DNA of 50,251 nt from Desulfococcaceae bacterium (GTDB lineage Bacteria > Desulfobacterota > Desulfobacteria > Desulfobacterales > Desulfosalsimonadaceae): positions 1-50,251 of the forward strand of contig JAQYVU010000022.1 in the NCBI GenBank assembly GCA_030145385.1, written 5' to 3'. The notes beneath the pieces were generated by a model, which was not told the DNA's origin, ran no database searches, and saw only the letters and a list, made by a program, of their open reading frames with translations. Both the position numbers and the translations under genes were made by a program. Every line of letters begins with the position of its first letter. Positions within the stretch are counted from its first letter, which is position 1. Shown in pieces: positions 40,682 through 49,153 of this stretch.

Positions 40682-43201
40682 ATGAGTGTCGCCGCAAAAG
40701 AAATTGCCCATCATATTAAGGAACCCAAAGGCTTATCTGACCGGATTAAGAGGCTCCGGGATTATTATTTTAAAGGCGTTGAGAGGGCTTGGAACAATGA
40801 ATCCACGTCATGGACTACCGGCACTCCGTGGGATGTTCAATTCAATGAGATGACGTTTTATATTGTTCCGGAAACCTATATGCTGATGCAGACGCTTCTG
40901 TCTTCCTACCGGCAGGGCGCACGACCGGTTGTTTTGTCCGAAGATTTCTGGACAAAACCAATAGTGGCGCGCCGGGCATGGTTTATCAGAGAAGTCATGG
41001 TCAACTATGTGCCCAAAGAAATTCTCCCCGGGGACCTGATTGCCGGCGGTCGGTTTAACATTCAGGCATCCATGTGTCTGACCGAAAAAGAGCAGACGGA
41101 ATTTAACCGGCTGACCACCGGTAAAAACGGGGCGCGATCAGCCGTCAACTGGTTCCATGGCCATGGGTATGGAAATGCCGGAGCCACGAGCGGCCATCTG
41201 ATTCCCGGTTATGAGCGGGCATTGACGCTGGGGTGGCGGGGAATTTATGAGGAACTTGAAAAATTATATGCTGATTTGTCTGAGCAAGACAAAAAGGGTG
41301 CAAAAGGGGATCAACTCCGGGCGATGATGACATCGGCTACCATGCCCCGGGATCTGGCAATCGAATATGCCAAAGTATGTCAGAAGCTTGCTGTAAAAGA
41401 AACGGATGCAGACCGGAAGTCGGAACTGATGCAGATGGTCAAAAATCTGGAGAAGGTGCCGTGGGAACCGCCCAAGACCTTCTGGGAAGCTGTGCAGGCC
41501 CTGTGGTTGAACCATATGCTGATTATGAGCGATGAGAACTATCCCGGGCCCGGGGTTTCGTTTGGCCGGATTGATCAATACCTGCTGCCGTACTGGGAGT
41601 ATTCAATCAAAAACGGAATGAGCCGGGAGTTTGGCAAGGAAGTATTAAAATGTTTCTGGGTCCATGCCAACACCGCCTATGATGCCATGATCCGCAACGG
41701 GAACCAGGGAATCACCGCCGGATTCGGGCAGCTGATTACCCTTTCCGGTCTGGGCAGGGACGGCACAGGTATGACGGATATGACCAATGACTTGACATAT
41801 GTCATGCTGGAAGTGATTGACGAGATGAGCCCGATTCTTGAACCCAAGCCCAATGTGCGGATGCACCGGAACACACCGGATATGCTGCTGGACAAAATGG
41901 TGGATATGGTGGGTTCCAGCCAGGGGGCGCCGTTTTTAATCAATTTTGATGAGCGGTCCATGGCCGGAATGATGCGGGAGGCCAAAGCGGCCGGTATTGA
42001 GCACCTGATCAACAAGGATAATGTCCATGAATACTCTCCGGTGGGGTGTCTTGAAAATACCATGGTAGGCAATGACCGGTCCGGTACGGTGGATTGTAAT
42101 TTGAACCTGCTCAAAGCCGTGGAACTGTCGCTGACCGGCGGAAAGGACATGATTGCCTTTGTCGATCCCATGACGTTTAAAACAGAAAAAATTTGCCAGG
42201 ACGGCCCGGAAACCGGTGATGCAACACGGTTTAAAATCTGGGATGAATTTTGGGACGCATACAAACATCAGAATGCCTATATTATCAACAAATGTGTGGA
42301 CCTGTATGAGAAGTCCGAGTCGATTCGGGCAACATTTCTGCAAACGCCATACCTGTCATGCCTGGTCAAGGGATGTGCTGAAAAAGCAACTGATGTTACC
42401 CGGGGCGGTGCGGAGATCAGTTTTGCGACCATGGAGGCAGTGACGTATGCCACCACCGTGGATGCGCTGCTTGCCATTAAATACCTGGTGTTTGATGAAA
42501 AAAAATGCACCATGAAACAGTTGATCCAGGCATTAAAAGACAACTGGGAAGGTCATGATGTGCTTTGCGCGCTGGCAAAAAACCGCGCACCCAAGTACGG
42601 GCAGGATGATGACGCAGCGGACGCTATGGCCAAACAGGTGATGGATCTCTGGACTGAAGAAACCTGGAAACACCGGACAATTTCAACTGGTCGGCAGTTT
42701 CGGCCGGGAATGCTCAGCTGGAATTACTGGGCTGGAGACGGGTATGTTATGGCGGCCAGTGCGGATGGCCGTAAAAAAGGCCAGTTTTTGTCCAACGCGA
42801 TCTGCCCGTCAAACGGAGCGGACATCAATGGTCCGACGGCCAATGCCAACTCTGTGGGCAAATCCCTGGGCGGCAAAGATCAAAACCAGGGGGACTGGGA
42901 GGATTACATGAACAGTCTGCCCAATGGCGCCAGTCATACGATTACGTTTAATCCGTCAATTATCAAGGATCCGGAGCATCAGGACAAGTTCAAGGCGTTT
43001 TTAAAAGGATACGCGCAAAACGGCGGAACCTGCCTGCAGGTGAACATGCTGGACCCGGAGATGCTGATCGATGCACAAAAGCACCCGCAGGATTACCGGC
43101 ATCTGCTGGTCCGGATTACCGGGTATAATGCGTATTTTACGTCGGTGGGCAGGGAATTACAAAATGAAGTCATAGCAAGGCTCAGTCACGAGCGGTTTTA
43201 A
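40682..43201 (+). CDS. Glycyl radical enzyme (PFL/dehydratase/decarboxylase superfamily), substrate unknown
   Basis: This 839-residue enzyme has both superfamily hallmarks. The thiyl cysteine C456 is in PVGCLENTM, with E458 two residues on as in C-x-E dehydratases and decarboxylases. The C-terminal glycyl radical loop VRITGYNAYF has the radical at G814. The N-terminal PFL domain has RRAWFIREVMVNYVPKEILPGD, GYGNAGATSGHLIPGYERAL, and FGQLITLSGLGRDG. Oxygen would cleave the protein at G814. C-x-E members include choline lyase, glycerol/diol dehydratases, sulfonate lyases and arylacetate decarboxylases; I cannot place this one among them. I start at 40682 because GGAGG (40671-40675) precedes it; a longer frame would begin inside the repeat. 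The activase follows 150 bp downstream. Confidence 0.93.
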   Translation: MSVAAKEIAHHIKEPKGLSDRIKRLRDYYFKGVERAWNNESTSWTTGTPWDVQFNEMTFYIVPETYMLMQTLLSSYRQGARPVVLSEDFWTKPIVARRAWFIREVMVNYVPKEILPGDLIAGGRFNIQASMCLTEKEQTEFNRLTTGKNGARSAVNWFHGHGYGNAGATSGHLIPGYERALTLGWRGIYEELEKLYADLSEQDKKGAKGDQLRAMMTSATMPRDLAIEYAKVCQKLAVKETDADRKSELMQMVKNLEKVPWEPPKTFWEAVQALWLNHMLIMSDENYPGPGVSFGRIDQYLLPYWEYSIKNGMSREFGKEVLKCFWVHANTAYDAMIRNGNQGITAGFGQLITLSGLGRDGTGMTDMTNDLTYVMLEVIDEMSPILEPKPNVRMHRNTPDMLLDKMVDMVGSSQGAPFLINFDERSMAGMMREAKAAGIEHLINKDNVHEYSPVGCLENTMVGNDRSGTVDCNLNLLKAVELSLTGGKDMIAFVDPMTFKTEKICQDGPETGDATRFKIWDEFWDAYKHQNAYIINKCVDLYEKSESIRATFLQTPYLSCLVKGCAEKATDVTRGGAEISFATMEAVTYATTVDALLAIKYLVFDEKKCTMKQLIQALKDNWEGHDVLCALAKNRAPKYGQDDDAADAMAKQVMDLWTEETWKHRTISTGRQFRPGMLSWNYWAGDGYVMAASADGRKKGQFLSNAICPSNGADINGPTANANSVGKSLGGKDQNQGDWEDYMNSLPNGASHTITFNPSIIKDPEHQDKFKAFLKGYAQNGGTCLQVNMLDPEMLIDAQKHPQDYRHLLVRITGYNAYFTSVGRELQNEVIARLSHERF

Positions 43202-43222
43202 GGCCCGGGCTGTTTGAAAAAT

Positions 43223-43291
43223 GGTGTCAGGTTCCGGGTGTCAGGAGTTGAAACCCAGCCATGGATTTTTTGACACCTGAACACTGACACC
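43223..43291. repeat. Imperfect 21-bp inverted repeat between enzyme and activase
   Basis: The arm 43223-43243 (GGTGTCAGG.. then GGTGTCA) matches the reverse complement of 43271-43291 at most positions, with a 27-nt loop. Each arm itself holds two GGTGTCA units. As RNA it would form a long hairpin between the two cistrons; such GTGTCAGG-rich repeats look like dispersed sequences. Confidence 0.6.
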
Positions 43292-43351
43292 TGGATTTCA
43301 GCATTTTCAGGAAATTATGAATCGACATCACCTTTTAAATAGAAAAAGATA

Positions 43352-44320
43352 ATGAACCAATCCTCTAATGCTACCATTCTTGAAATTGTGCGAATGTCGA
43401 CCGAAGACGGGCCGGGAATCCGGACAACGGTTTTTTTTAAGGGATGCACGCTCAAATGTGCCTGGTGCCATAACCCGGAAAGCATTTCCATCCGACCTCA
43501 GTTATGCTGGGTGGGCAGCCGGTGTATTGGGTGTAAAACGTGTTTGTCGGTTTGCAGGGAAAATGCCCTGACGCTGACGGAAACGGGCATGCAAATTGAC
43601 CGGACCCGTTGTACAGGATGTGGCGATTGCGCAGAAGAATGTCCGGGAACGGCTCTTGAATTGATGGGCAGCCAATGGCAGTTGGATGATCTGGTCGCTG
43701 AAGTGATCAAGGACCGGGCATACTTTGAAACATCAAACGGCGGTATTACGATATCCGGCGGCGAGCCCACCATACAGGCCGGGTTTGCGTCGCAGTTTTT
43801 AAAAGCGCTCAGGGAAAAAGGACTGCATACGGCCCTGGATACCTGCGGCCAGTGCAGCCGCGAAGCTCTGGAACAGACCCTGCCTTATGCAGCCATGGTT
43901 CTGTTTGATATTAAATTAATCGAACCGGAAGCCCACAAAAAGCTGACCGGTCATGATAACACAAGAATCCTTGATAATCTGCTGTATGCGGCGGATTATA
44001 TCCGGGCGCATGTTTACCCTTCTGAAATGTGGATCAGAACCCCCATTATACCGGGTGCTACGGCAACTCATGGAAATATAAGCGGTATCGGACAGTTTAT
44101 TGCCTCACACCTGGACGGTGTGGTTTCCCGATGGGAATTGTGCGCGTTTAACAATCTGTGCCGGGATAAATACCTGCGGCTGGATCAGTCGTGGGCATTT
44201 GCAGATGAAAGTCTGCTGGAAAAATCGTTTTTAGAGGAGCTGGCGGAGACAGCAAAGCATTCCGGTGTGGACCCGGACATTGTATTTGCAACCGGTGCCA
44301 CCCGTCTGTCAGGTTACTGA
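43352..44320 (+). CDS. Glycyl-radical enzyme activase (radical SAM)
   Basis: The 322-residue activase generates the glycyl radical by reductive cleavage of S-adenosylmethionine. The radical SAM cluster ligands are C32, C36 and C39 in GCTLKCAWCHNPES. Two extra ferredoxin-type clusters follow: C58, C61, C64, C68 (CIGCKTCLSVC) and C87, C90, C93, C97 (CTGCGDCAEEC). This eight-Cys insert is typical of activases for non-PFL glycyl radical enzymes. ISGGEPTIQ and DTCGQC are the SAM-binding segments. It is cotranscribed with the enzyme. The last codons (S-G-Y-stop) lie inside the left inverted repeat of the element at 44312-44446, so the native C-terminus may have been altered. Confidence 0.95.
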   Translation: MNQSSNATILEIVRMSTEDGPGIRTTVFFKGCTLKCAWCHNPESISIRPQLCWVGSRCIGCKTCLSVCRENALTLTETGMQIDRTRCTGCGDCAEECPGTALELMGSQWQLDDLVAEVIKDRAYFETSNGGITISGGEPTIQAGFASQFLKALREKGLHTALDTCGQCSREALEQTLPYAAMVLFDIKLIEPEAHKKLTGHDNTRILDNLLYAADYIRAHVYPSEMWIRTPIIPGATATHGNISGIGQFIASHLDGVVSRWELCAFNNLCRDKYLRLDQSWAFADESLLEKSFLEELAETAKHSGVDPDIVFATGATRLSGY

Positions 44321-44446
44321 AAAGCTATTGCGCTTGCCACTACTGCGTTAAAATTCGACTCAAAATGCTCATTTATAAATATAAACTCCGCTTTTTCGCC
44401 GAATTTTGCCTTGTATTGTCGACGCTCATTACGCTTTTCAGCAACC
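44312..44446. mobile_element. 135-bp miniature inverted-repeat element
   Basis: The ends are GGTTACTGAAAAGC (44312-44325) and GCTTTTCAGCAACC (44433-44446), inverted over 14 bp with one mismatch. Inside, AAAATTCG near 44351-44358 and CGAATTTT near 44398-44406 form a second inverted pair. No coding capacity exists. The left end overlaps the final codons and TGA of the activase gene. MITE-like nature is inferred from structure; no target duplication could be confirmed. Confidence 0.6.
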
Positions 44447-44518
44447 TGATCGAAATTACGGAGTCATTAGAAGAAAAGCTCGCGGAAAAAAAACAGACAA
44501 ACAGACAGGAGGTCGGTA

Positions 44519-45376
44519 GTGGAATATAATCTGAAAGAATTTGATGAACAAACCATAAAAGCATTTGAACCGGCTGAAAAAATTGGCCTGGTGGCATCGG
44601 TCAATCCGGACGGATTGCCCCATATTACACTGATTACGTCCATTGGTGCAGCAGGCCCGAAACAGGTCATTTTAGGTGAATTCTGTAAAGGCAGCAGTAA
44701 ATCCCAAATCCAGAAAAATCCGAAGATCGGTTTTCTGGTGATGAGCATGGATCGGAAGATGTGGCGGGGGCATGCCCGCTGGACCCATTTGCGCCAGGAA
44801 GGCCCGGAGTATGAGAAATATAATGACCTGCCCATGTTTCGCTACAATGCGTATTTTGGCATTAACACGGTTCATTATTTAGACCTCATCGACGCGCGCG
44901 GACCGGATGGTCTGCCGCTGCCCAAAATTATTCTTTCCGCTCTGATGACAAAAATGGCTAAGGGCGGTGTGTTATCCGAACCCACAGGCCGGATTCTCTC
45001 AACATTTAGCGAAGATCTGTTCAACCGGCTGGATGCATTGAAATTTATTGCCTATATCCAGGAAGACGGGTATCCGGAAATCATTCCGCTCCTTCAATGC
45101 CAGGCAGCCGGCAGCCGGCGGCTGGCATTTTCCACAATGGCGTACGGAAAAGAGCTTGAGAAAATAAAACCCGACCAGACTGTGGCTGTTTTCGGTATGA
45201 CCATGAAGATGGAGGATGTGATGATCCGGGGAACATTCAGGGACGTTGTCCGGTCGCGGGGTATCCAGACAGGAACCGTTGACATCGAATGGGTGTATAA
45301 CTCCATGCCGCCGTGTCACGGGCAGATTTATCCACCGGTGAAGTTGGAGCCAATAACGGAGTGGAGTGACTTTTAA
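44519..45376 (+). CDS. Tandem split-barrel FMN-binding (pyridoxamine-phosphate oxidase-like) protein
   Basis: The 285-residue protein begins with GTG at 44519 behind a strong AGGAGGTC site. It contains two related split-barrel halves. The first has KIGLVASVNPDGLPHITLI, then GEFCKGSSKSQIQKNPKIGF. The second, near 178, has FIAYIQEDGYPEIIPLL, then MAYGKELEKI and AVFGMTM. PNPOx-like barrels bind FMN, F420 or heme and usually act as dimers, so this may be a one-chain pseudo-dimer. It lies just after the glycyl-radical module and the small element. A link to that pathway is suggested only by position. The 3' end overlaps the convergent channel gene by 4 bp. Confidence 0.82.
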   Translation: MEYNLKEFDEQTIKAFEPAEKIGLVASVNPDGLPHITLITSIGAAGPKQVILGEFCKGSSKSQIQKNPKIGFLVMSMDRKMWRGHARWTHLRQEGPEYEKYNDLPMFRYNAYFGINTVHYLDLIDARGPDGLPLPKIILSALMTKMAKGGVLSEPTGRILSTFSEDLFNRLDALKFIAYIQEDGYPEIIPLLQCQAAGSRRLAFSTMAYGKELEKIKPDQTVAVFGMTMKMEDVMIRGTFRDVVRSRGIQTGTVDIEWVYNSMPPCHGQIYPPVKLEPITEWSDF

Positions 45377-46572
45377 ATTCGTTTGTCCACCAGCGCATTC
45401 CTCTGATACGTCCGCAATCCGAAAAAGGGGAGGGCTGCCAGGATGTGATCAAAGATGTCCGCCTGGACGGATTCGTATTGATTCCATCGGGTGTCGTTTA
45501 AAAAACAATATATTTCAAGCGGCAGCCCTTTGTCGGCTTCCGGTTGGAGGTGTCTGACAATCAGGGTTAAATCTTTTCTGATATGCGGGTTGCATTTTAA
45601 ATATTGCTCCACATAGGCGCGAAACGTCCCCAGGTTTGTCAAACATCGTCCGTTTAACGGGCTGTCCGGAGAAATCTCCTGCTGTTGATTGGCTTTGGAT
45701 ATTTCTTTTTGTTTATTGCCCATGTACTCTTTGAGTAAATCAACTTTTTTCATATTCTCCAGCATTTCCTGATCCAGAAAGGTCACGCTGGACTGGTCAA
45801 TTAAAATGGATCGTTTGATGCGCCGGCCATCCGCCTCGTACATGCCTCGCCAGTTTTTAAATGAGTTGTCCAGAAATTTATGGGTGGGAACGGAAACATT
45901 CGTTTTATCAAAATTCTGAACTTTGACGGTATGCAGGGATATGTCTACCACATCACCATCCACGCCAAATGACGGCATTTCGATCCAGTCGCCCACGCGA
46001 ATTAAGTTGTAGCTGGCAATCTGCAGGCTGGCGACAAATGAAAGCAGGGTGTCCTTGAAAATCAGCATGAGAATGGCGGTCATGGCGCCGATACTGCTAA
46101 TAAGGCCCCAGGGAGATTTATCTAAAATCAATGCAATGATAAAAATCCCCCCTAAGATGGTGACAAACATTTTTAGCAACTGTCCCCATCCTTTTAACGG
46201 CCATTTATACGACATAGGCCGGGTGCTGTAGATGGCGACAAAGGCATCGAGAAAGCTGTTTAAAATGGCAATAATGACAAAATACACATAAATCTGGATG
46301 GTTTTGGATAAAAAATCATAAAAGTCAGGTACCAGCGGCAGGCCGTAATGAATGATCATAGCCGGTATGAGCAGCATCAGCCGGCCGAAGACTTTGTTGT
46401 CGGTCAGCAAATCGTCCCATGTTACCTGGGTGCGCTTTAAGAATTTATGGATGAGCGGCAGAATAATTTTTCTGCTGACATAAAATCCGATGATTGCAAC
46501 AATAATCAGGCATAAGAACTTAACAAGTTCCTGAAAGTATTCGTTTTTTAGTAGAAGGAGCCAGTTTTCCAT
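45373..46572 (-). CDS. MscS-family mechanosensitive channel (YbdG-like)
   Basis: The 399-residue inner-membrane protein has about five hydrophobic helices before the pore helix. Helices lie at about 15-35, 63-80, 90-112 and 130-150. The conserved pore/beta region reads LISSIGAMTAILMLIFKDTL, SFVASLQIAS and NLIRVGDWIEMPSFGVDG. The cytoplasmic part has VPTHKFLDNSFKNWR, a marker of the YbdG group, and a long C-terminal vestibule. These channels open on osmotic downshift. The gene is monocistronic or leads the downstream side only; the phosphodiesterase lies upstream. Confidence 0.93.
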   Translation of the reverse strand: MENWLLLLKNEYFQELVKFLCLIIVAIIGFYVSRKIILPLIHKFLKRTQVTWDDLLTDNKVFGRLMLLIPAMIIHYGLPLVPDFYDFLSKTIQIYVYFVIIAILNSFLDAFVAIYSTRPMSYKWPLKGWGQLLKMFVTILGGIFIIALILDKSPWGLISSIGAMTAILMLIFKDTLLSFVASLQIASYNLIRVGDWIEMPSFGVDGDVVDISLHTVKVQNFDKTNVSVPTHKFLDNSFKNWRGMYEADGRRIKRSILIDQSSVTFLDQEMLENMKKVDLLKEYMGNKQKEISKANQQQEISPDSPLNGRCLTNLGTFRAYVEQYLKCNPHIRKDLTLIVRHLQPEADKGLPLEIYCFLNDTRWNQYESVQADIFDHILAALPFFGLRTYQRNALVDKRI

Positions 46573-46610
46573 GTGTTTCCTTTATGATATTTTTTTCAAC
46601 AACCTGTTAA

Positions 46611-46638
46611 CCCGGATTTCTCACCGGTCTGATTCGTT
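46611..46638. repeat. 28-bp direct repeat, copy 1
   Basis: CCCGGATTTCTCACCGGTCT and GATTCGTT, differing from copy 2 (47191-47218) by one base. Here it is part of a 53-bp unit bounded by TTAACCCG (46608-46615) and CGGGTTAA (46653-46660), an inverted pair. It lies just downstream of the phosphodiesterase gene. Confidence 0.7.
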
Positions 46639-46662
46639 CAAACTTTTCATAATAATTGCGGG

Positions 46663-47154
46663 TTAAATGGAGATTCTTTGAATATCCTGACTGACTGTAT
46701 CAAAGATGCAGAATCCCGGATCACCGTCTTTTCCCATGATATCTCCGGGGTTCAATAAAATGGTCGTTTTGATATGCTTGAGCGCATATTGATGGGAATG
46801 GCCAAAGCAGACCATGTTGTACTTTTCGCTGGCAGCAAGTCCCTGGGCGACAGCCCATTCATGGGTGAAGCCGATTTTGAACCCATCTATATCCACTTCG
46901 CCGATAATGCTGTGCAGGGTGATTAATCCCTTGCTTTCAAGGGCAAACCGGGTCAGCAGGTGTTTGTCTCCGTCATTATTGCCGAACACGCAGTGGACGG
47001 CAATGGCGGCCTGCGCCAGTTCTTTAAACATAAACGGTGCGATAAAATCACCGCAGTGAATAATTTTTTCGCAGTTTTTTGATTTTATGATGCCAAGTGC
47101 TTTTCGCAGCTTCCAGATGTTGTCATGGCTGTCACTCATGACGGCAATTTTCAT
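46663..47154 (-). CDS. YfcE/MJ0936-type phosphodiesterase
   Basis: The 163-residue metallophosphoesterase has DSH at 8-10, HCGDF with D36, GNND at 58-61, the FTHEW histidine and GHSH near 118-121. This is the complete two-metal ligand set of the YfcE/MJ0936 family, which hydrolyses phosphodiester bonds in small model substrates. The true substrate is unknown. Length matches the family. The ATG at 47154 follows GGAGAAT. Both sides are flanked by copies of a 28-bp direct repeat. Confidence 0.93.
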   Translation of the reverse strand: MKIAVMSDSHDNIWKLRKALGIIKSKNCEKIIHCGDFIAPFMFKELAQAAIAVHCVFGNNDGDKHLLTRFALESKGLITLHSIIGEVDIDGFKIGFTHEWAVAQGLAASEKYNMVCFGHSHQYALKHIKTTILLNPGDIMGKDGDPGFCIFDTVSQDIQRISI

Positions 47155-47190
47155 AAGGATTCTCCTGAGTGTTTTCGATATTGGCCGTGG

Positions 47191-47218
47191 CCCGGATTTC
47201 TCACCAGTCTGATTCGTT
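47191..47218. repeat. 28-bp direct repeat, copy 2
   Basis: CCCGGATTTCTCACCAGTCT and GATTCGTT lie upstream of the phosphodiesterase start, 580 bp from copy 1 in the same orientation. A GCGGGTTAGA motif near 47306 may be the matching far end. Confidence 0.7.
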
Positions 47219-47397
47219 TATCTGCAGGGCATAAGTGCTGAAGCTGTAGCGGTTTACCGCGAACAGCTTATAACACTGCAAATGGATGAATCAGGCATGT
47301 GAGTTGCGGGTTAGAGTTGTTTTTTTATAATGCAGAACCTATGATAACCGCCATGTTCAAAAAACAAAACACTTATTTTATGGCGATAAGCAGATAA

Positions 47398-48342
47398 ATG
47401 GCGCACCAGCATTCATATAATAAAACAAAAAAGGAGCCTGCAGAAAAAATGACTGCGCCTTCTTTGCCTGTCAAATTGCCGTCACGGCTGATAGTTATTA
47501 TGGGATGCCTGTCAATCCTGGCTTCGGCAGTTTTTTTCTATATATCCACGGTATTTATCCGATGGGCAGACGCAAAAGTGGCTATTGATGCCTCTTTTTT
47601 TGTGTTTTTCAGATTTATGATGGGCTTTTTCGTGATCAGCGTAATTTTAATATTGCAGAAAAAGTCTTTAAAGCCCCGGCGCTATGATCTGCTGGTCGGC
47701 AGAACGGTGTTTAACTGTATTGCCGTGTTTTGTTTTTACCGGGCAGTGACCGCAACTTCCCTGGCAGAAGCCAATATTCTGAATATGACGTACCCCATTT
47801 TTCTGGCGGTTTCATCGTGGTTTTTGTTAAAGGAACAGCGTGATTTTGGCACCATGGTGATGGTGGGGGTTGCATTTACCGGGATCTGGCTGATTCTTTC
47901 ACCGGATACGATCCAGCCGAACCTTCAGAATCTATGGGGCCTGGCATCGGGAGTCAGCGCCTCTTTTGCAATTCTTTATTTAAATATCAGTCGTCAGCAT
48001 CATGACACGGAAACCATTTTATTTTATATGTTCGGCCTGGGAAGCATTCTGATTTTCGGCCTGTTTTATGATCGGATTTTCTGGCCAAATACGATGGAGT
48101 TTAAATATTTATTTTTGTGTGCGGTGTTCGGGGTGGGCGGCCAATACTTACTGACCATCGGTTTTCGCTATGTCACGGCCGTGGAAGGCGCGATTCTTTC
48201 TTCTGCCCGGATTTTGATGGCCGCTGTTTTAGGACCCTGGATTGCTCTGGATCCGCCCCTGGAAGTGGCCGGATGGATTGGCGCGATGTTGATTTTTCTG
48301 GCCAATGTGGTGCTGGCGGTGAGGAAGACCGGAAAGGCCTGA
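47398..48342 (+). CDS. EamA/DMT-superfamily transporter
   Basis: The 314-residue protein has about ten membrane helices in two EamA halves. The first half contains FVFFRFMMGFFVISVILI, FNCIAVFCFYRAVTATSLAEANILNMTYPIF, given here by its overlapping motifs, and FLAVSSWFLLKEQ. The second has GLASGVSASFAILYLN and AVEGAILSSARILMAAVLG. Members export metabolites such as amino acids or nucleosides. The first ATG (47398) has a poor ribosome site. An in-frame ATG at 47449 follows AAAAGGAG with a 12-nt spacing and may be the true start, giving 297 residues. The gene stands alone. Confidence 0.88.
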   Translation: MAHQHSYNKTKKEPAEKMTAPSLPVKLPSRLIVIMGCLSILASAVFFYISTVFIRWADAKVAIDASFFVFFRFMMGFFVISVILILQKKSLKPRRYDLLVGRTVFNCIAVFCFYRAVTATSLAEANILNMTYPIFLAVSSWFLLKEQRDFGTMVMVGVAFTGIWLILSPDTIQPNLQNLWGLASGVSASFAILYLNISRQHHDTETILFYMFGLGSILIFGLFYDRIFWPNTMEFKYLFLCAVFGVGGQYLLTIGFRYVTAVEGAILSSARILMAAVLGPWIALDPPLEVAGWIGAMLIFLANVVLAVRKTGKA

Positions 48343-48409
48343 TTTAATTATTTAAAAGCTTTGAATGATTCCGGCAGCCTCTTTTCCAATTTCACGAAGA
48401 ATTTTTCTC

Positions 48410-48541
48410 GCGGGTGGTATGGGCAACTAGTTGCCCATGTTCCGAAGGAACAAGAGGGATTTTAAGAGGTTCGAAATATTTTCATCCTACAGAGAGCTTC
48501 TTGTGCTTTGCTCACTGGCAAAATTTACCAATGTCACCCGC
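48410..48541. repeat. Hairpin repeat element, copy 1
   Basis: The outer arms GCGGGTG (48410-48416) and CACCCGC (48535-48541) are inverted. Inside are the perfect 16-nt palindrome GGGCAACTAGTTGCCC (48421-48436) and a GTTCC-GAA-GGAAC hairpin (48439-48451). The right side has CACTGGCAAAATTTACCAGTG-like sequence that is partly decayed. Confidence 0.75.
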
Positions 48542-48954
48542 AAATCCCCGTTTAAGGCTAACACCAGGATTGAAAGCTGGGGAAAATAGTCATATTTTGA
48601 ATTATGGTAACAATTTGATTTTTATGTTCTTTTCTTTGATGGCCAAAGAAAAGAACCAAAAGAAAGGCCACCCAACAGCTTGGTCCGAAAGGGCCGGACT
48701 TCCCTCGGTCAACGGTTTTTGCAGCGGCGGCAAAAACTCGCTTGGTTCAAATTGATGGCAGGATTATCGACTTTCCCGCAATGAAGACATTTCCTTGCGC
48801 ATTGCCCGCCGATCCGCTCAAACAGTTTGCCGCCTTTTTCTGCAAAAATCCGTTTCCCTCGGCTGCGCTGCAATGGGACCCGCAGCCCGAGGCAAAATCA
48901 GGATTAAGTGTATATATTGCATGAAAATGAAATATATTGTTGTTTAGACGGGTA

Positions 48955-49084
48955 GGGGTGGTATGGGCAACTTGTTGCCCATGTTCCGAAGGAACAGAAG
49001 GGTGCCAATAATTTAGGATATTTTCTTGTACTGATGAATCCCTTTTGCGCTAAGCACTGGCAACAAGTTGCCAGTGTCATCCCC
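48955..49084. repeat. Hairpin repeat element, copy 2
   Basis: It shares GGTGGTATGGGCAAC and TTGCCCATGTTCCGAAGGAA with copy 1. Left GGCAACTTGTTGCC (48966-48979) is perfectly complementary to right GGCAACAAGTTGCC (49059-49072), while each arm is also a small hairpin, so it can fold as one long stem or as separate stems. Same orientation as copy 1, 545 bp away. Confidence 0.8.
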
Positions 49085-49153
49085 CTGTTGATACAGATTT
49101 GCATTCCCCGGAGGATCGCGGGAGAAATGTATAAACAATGTTGATTCTTTTGA

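Larger units (their letters stand above)
48343..49153. other. 800-bp gene-free stretch built from repeats
   Basis: It holds two related 130-bp hairpin elements (48410-48541 and 48955-49084). Between them is a 13-bp perfect inverted repeat GTTCTTTTCTTTG/CAAAGAAAAGAAC (48626-48638 and 48644-48656), followed by a GC-rich segment with CCACCCAACAGCTTGG. AAGAAAGGCCACCC-type sequence of this sort is common in proteobacterial intergenic DNA. The short open frames here are not supported. Confidence 0.6.

Noticed and set aside
48626-48656. 13-bp perfect inverted repeat GTTCTTTTCTTTG..CAAAGAAAAGAAC as a terminator
   Set aside because: No gene ends close by; the motif is of a type commonly dispersed in proteobacterial intergenic DNA and lacks a T tract after the stem.
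48414-48755. 113-codon frame across the repeat-rich region
   Set aside because: The sequence is explained by palindromic repeats, and the translation has no family features.
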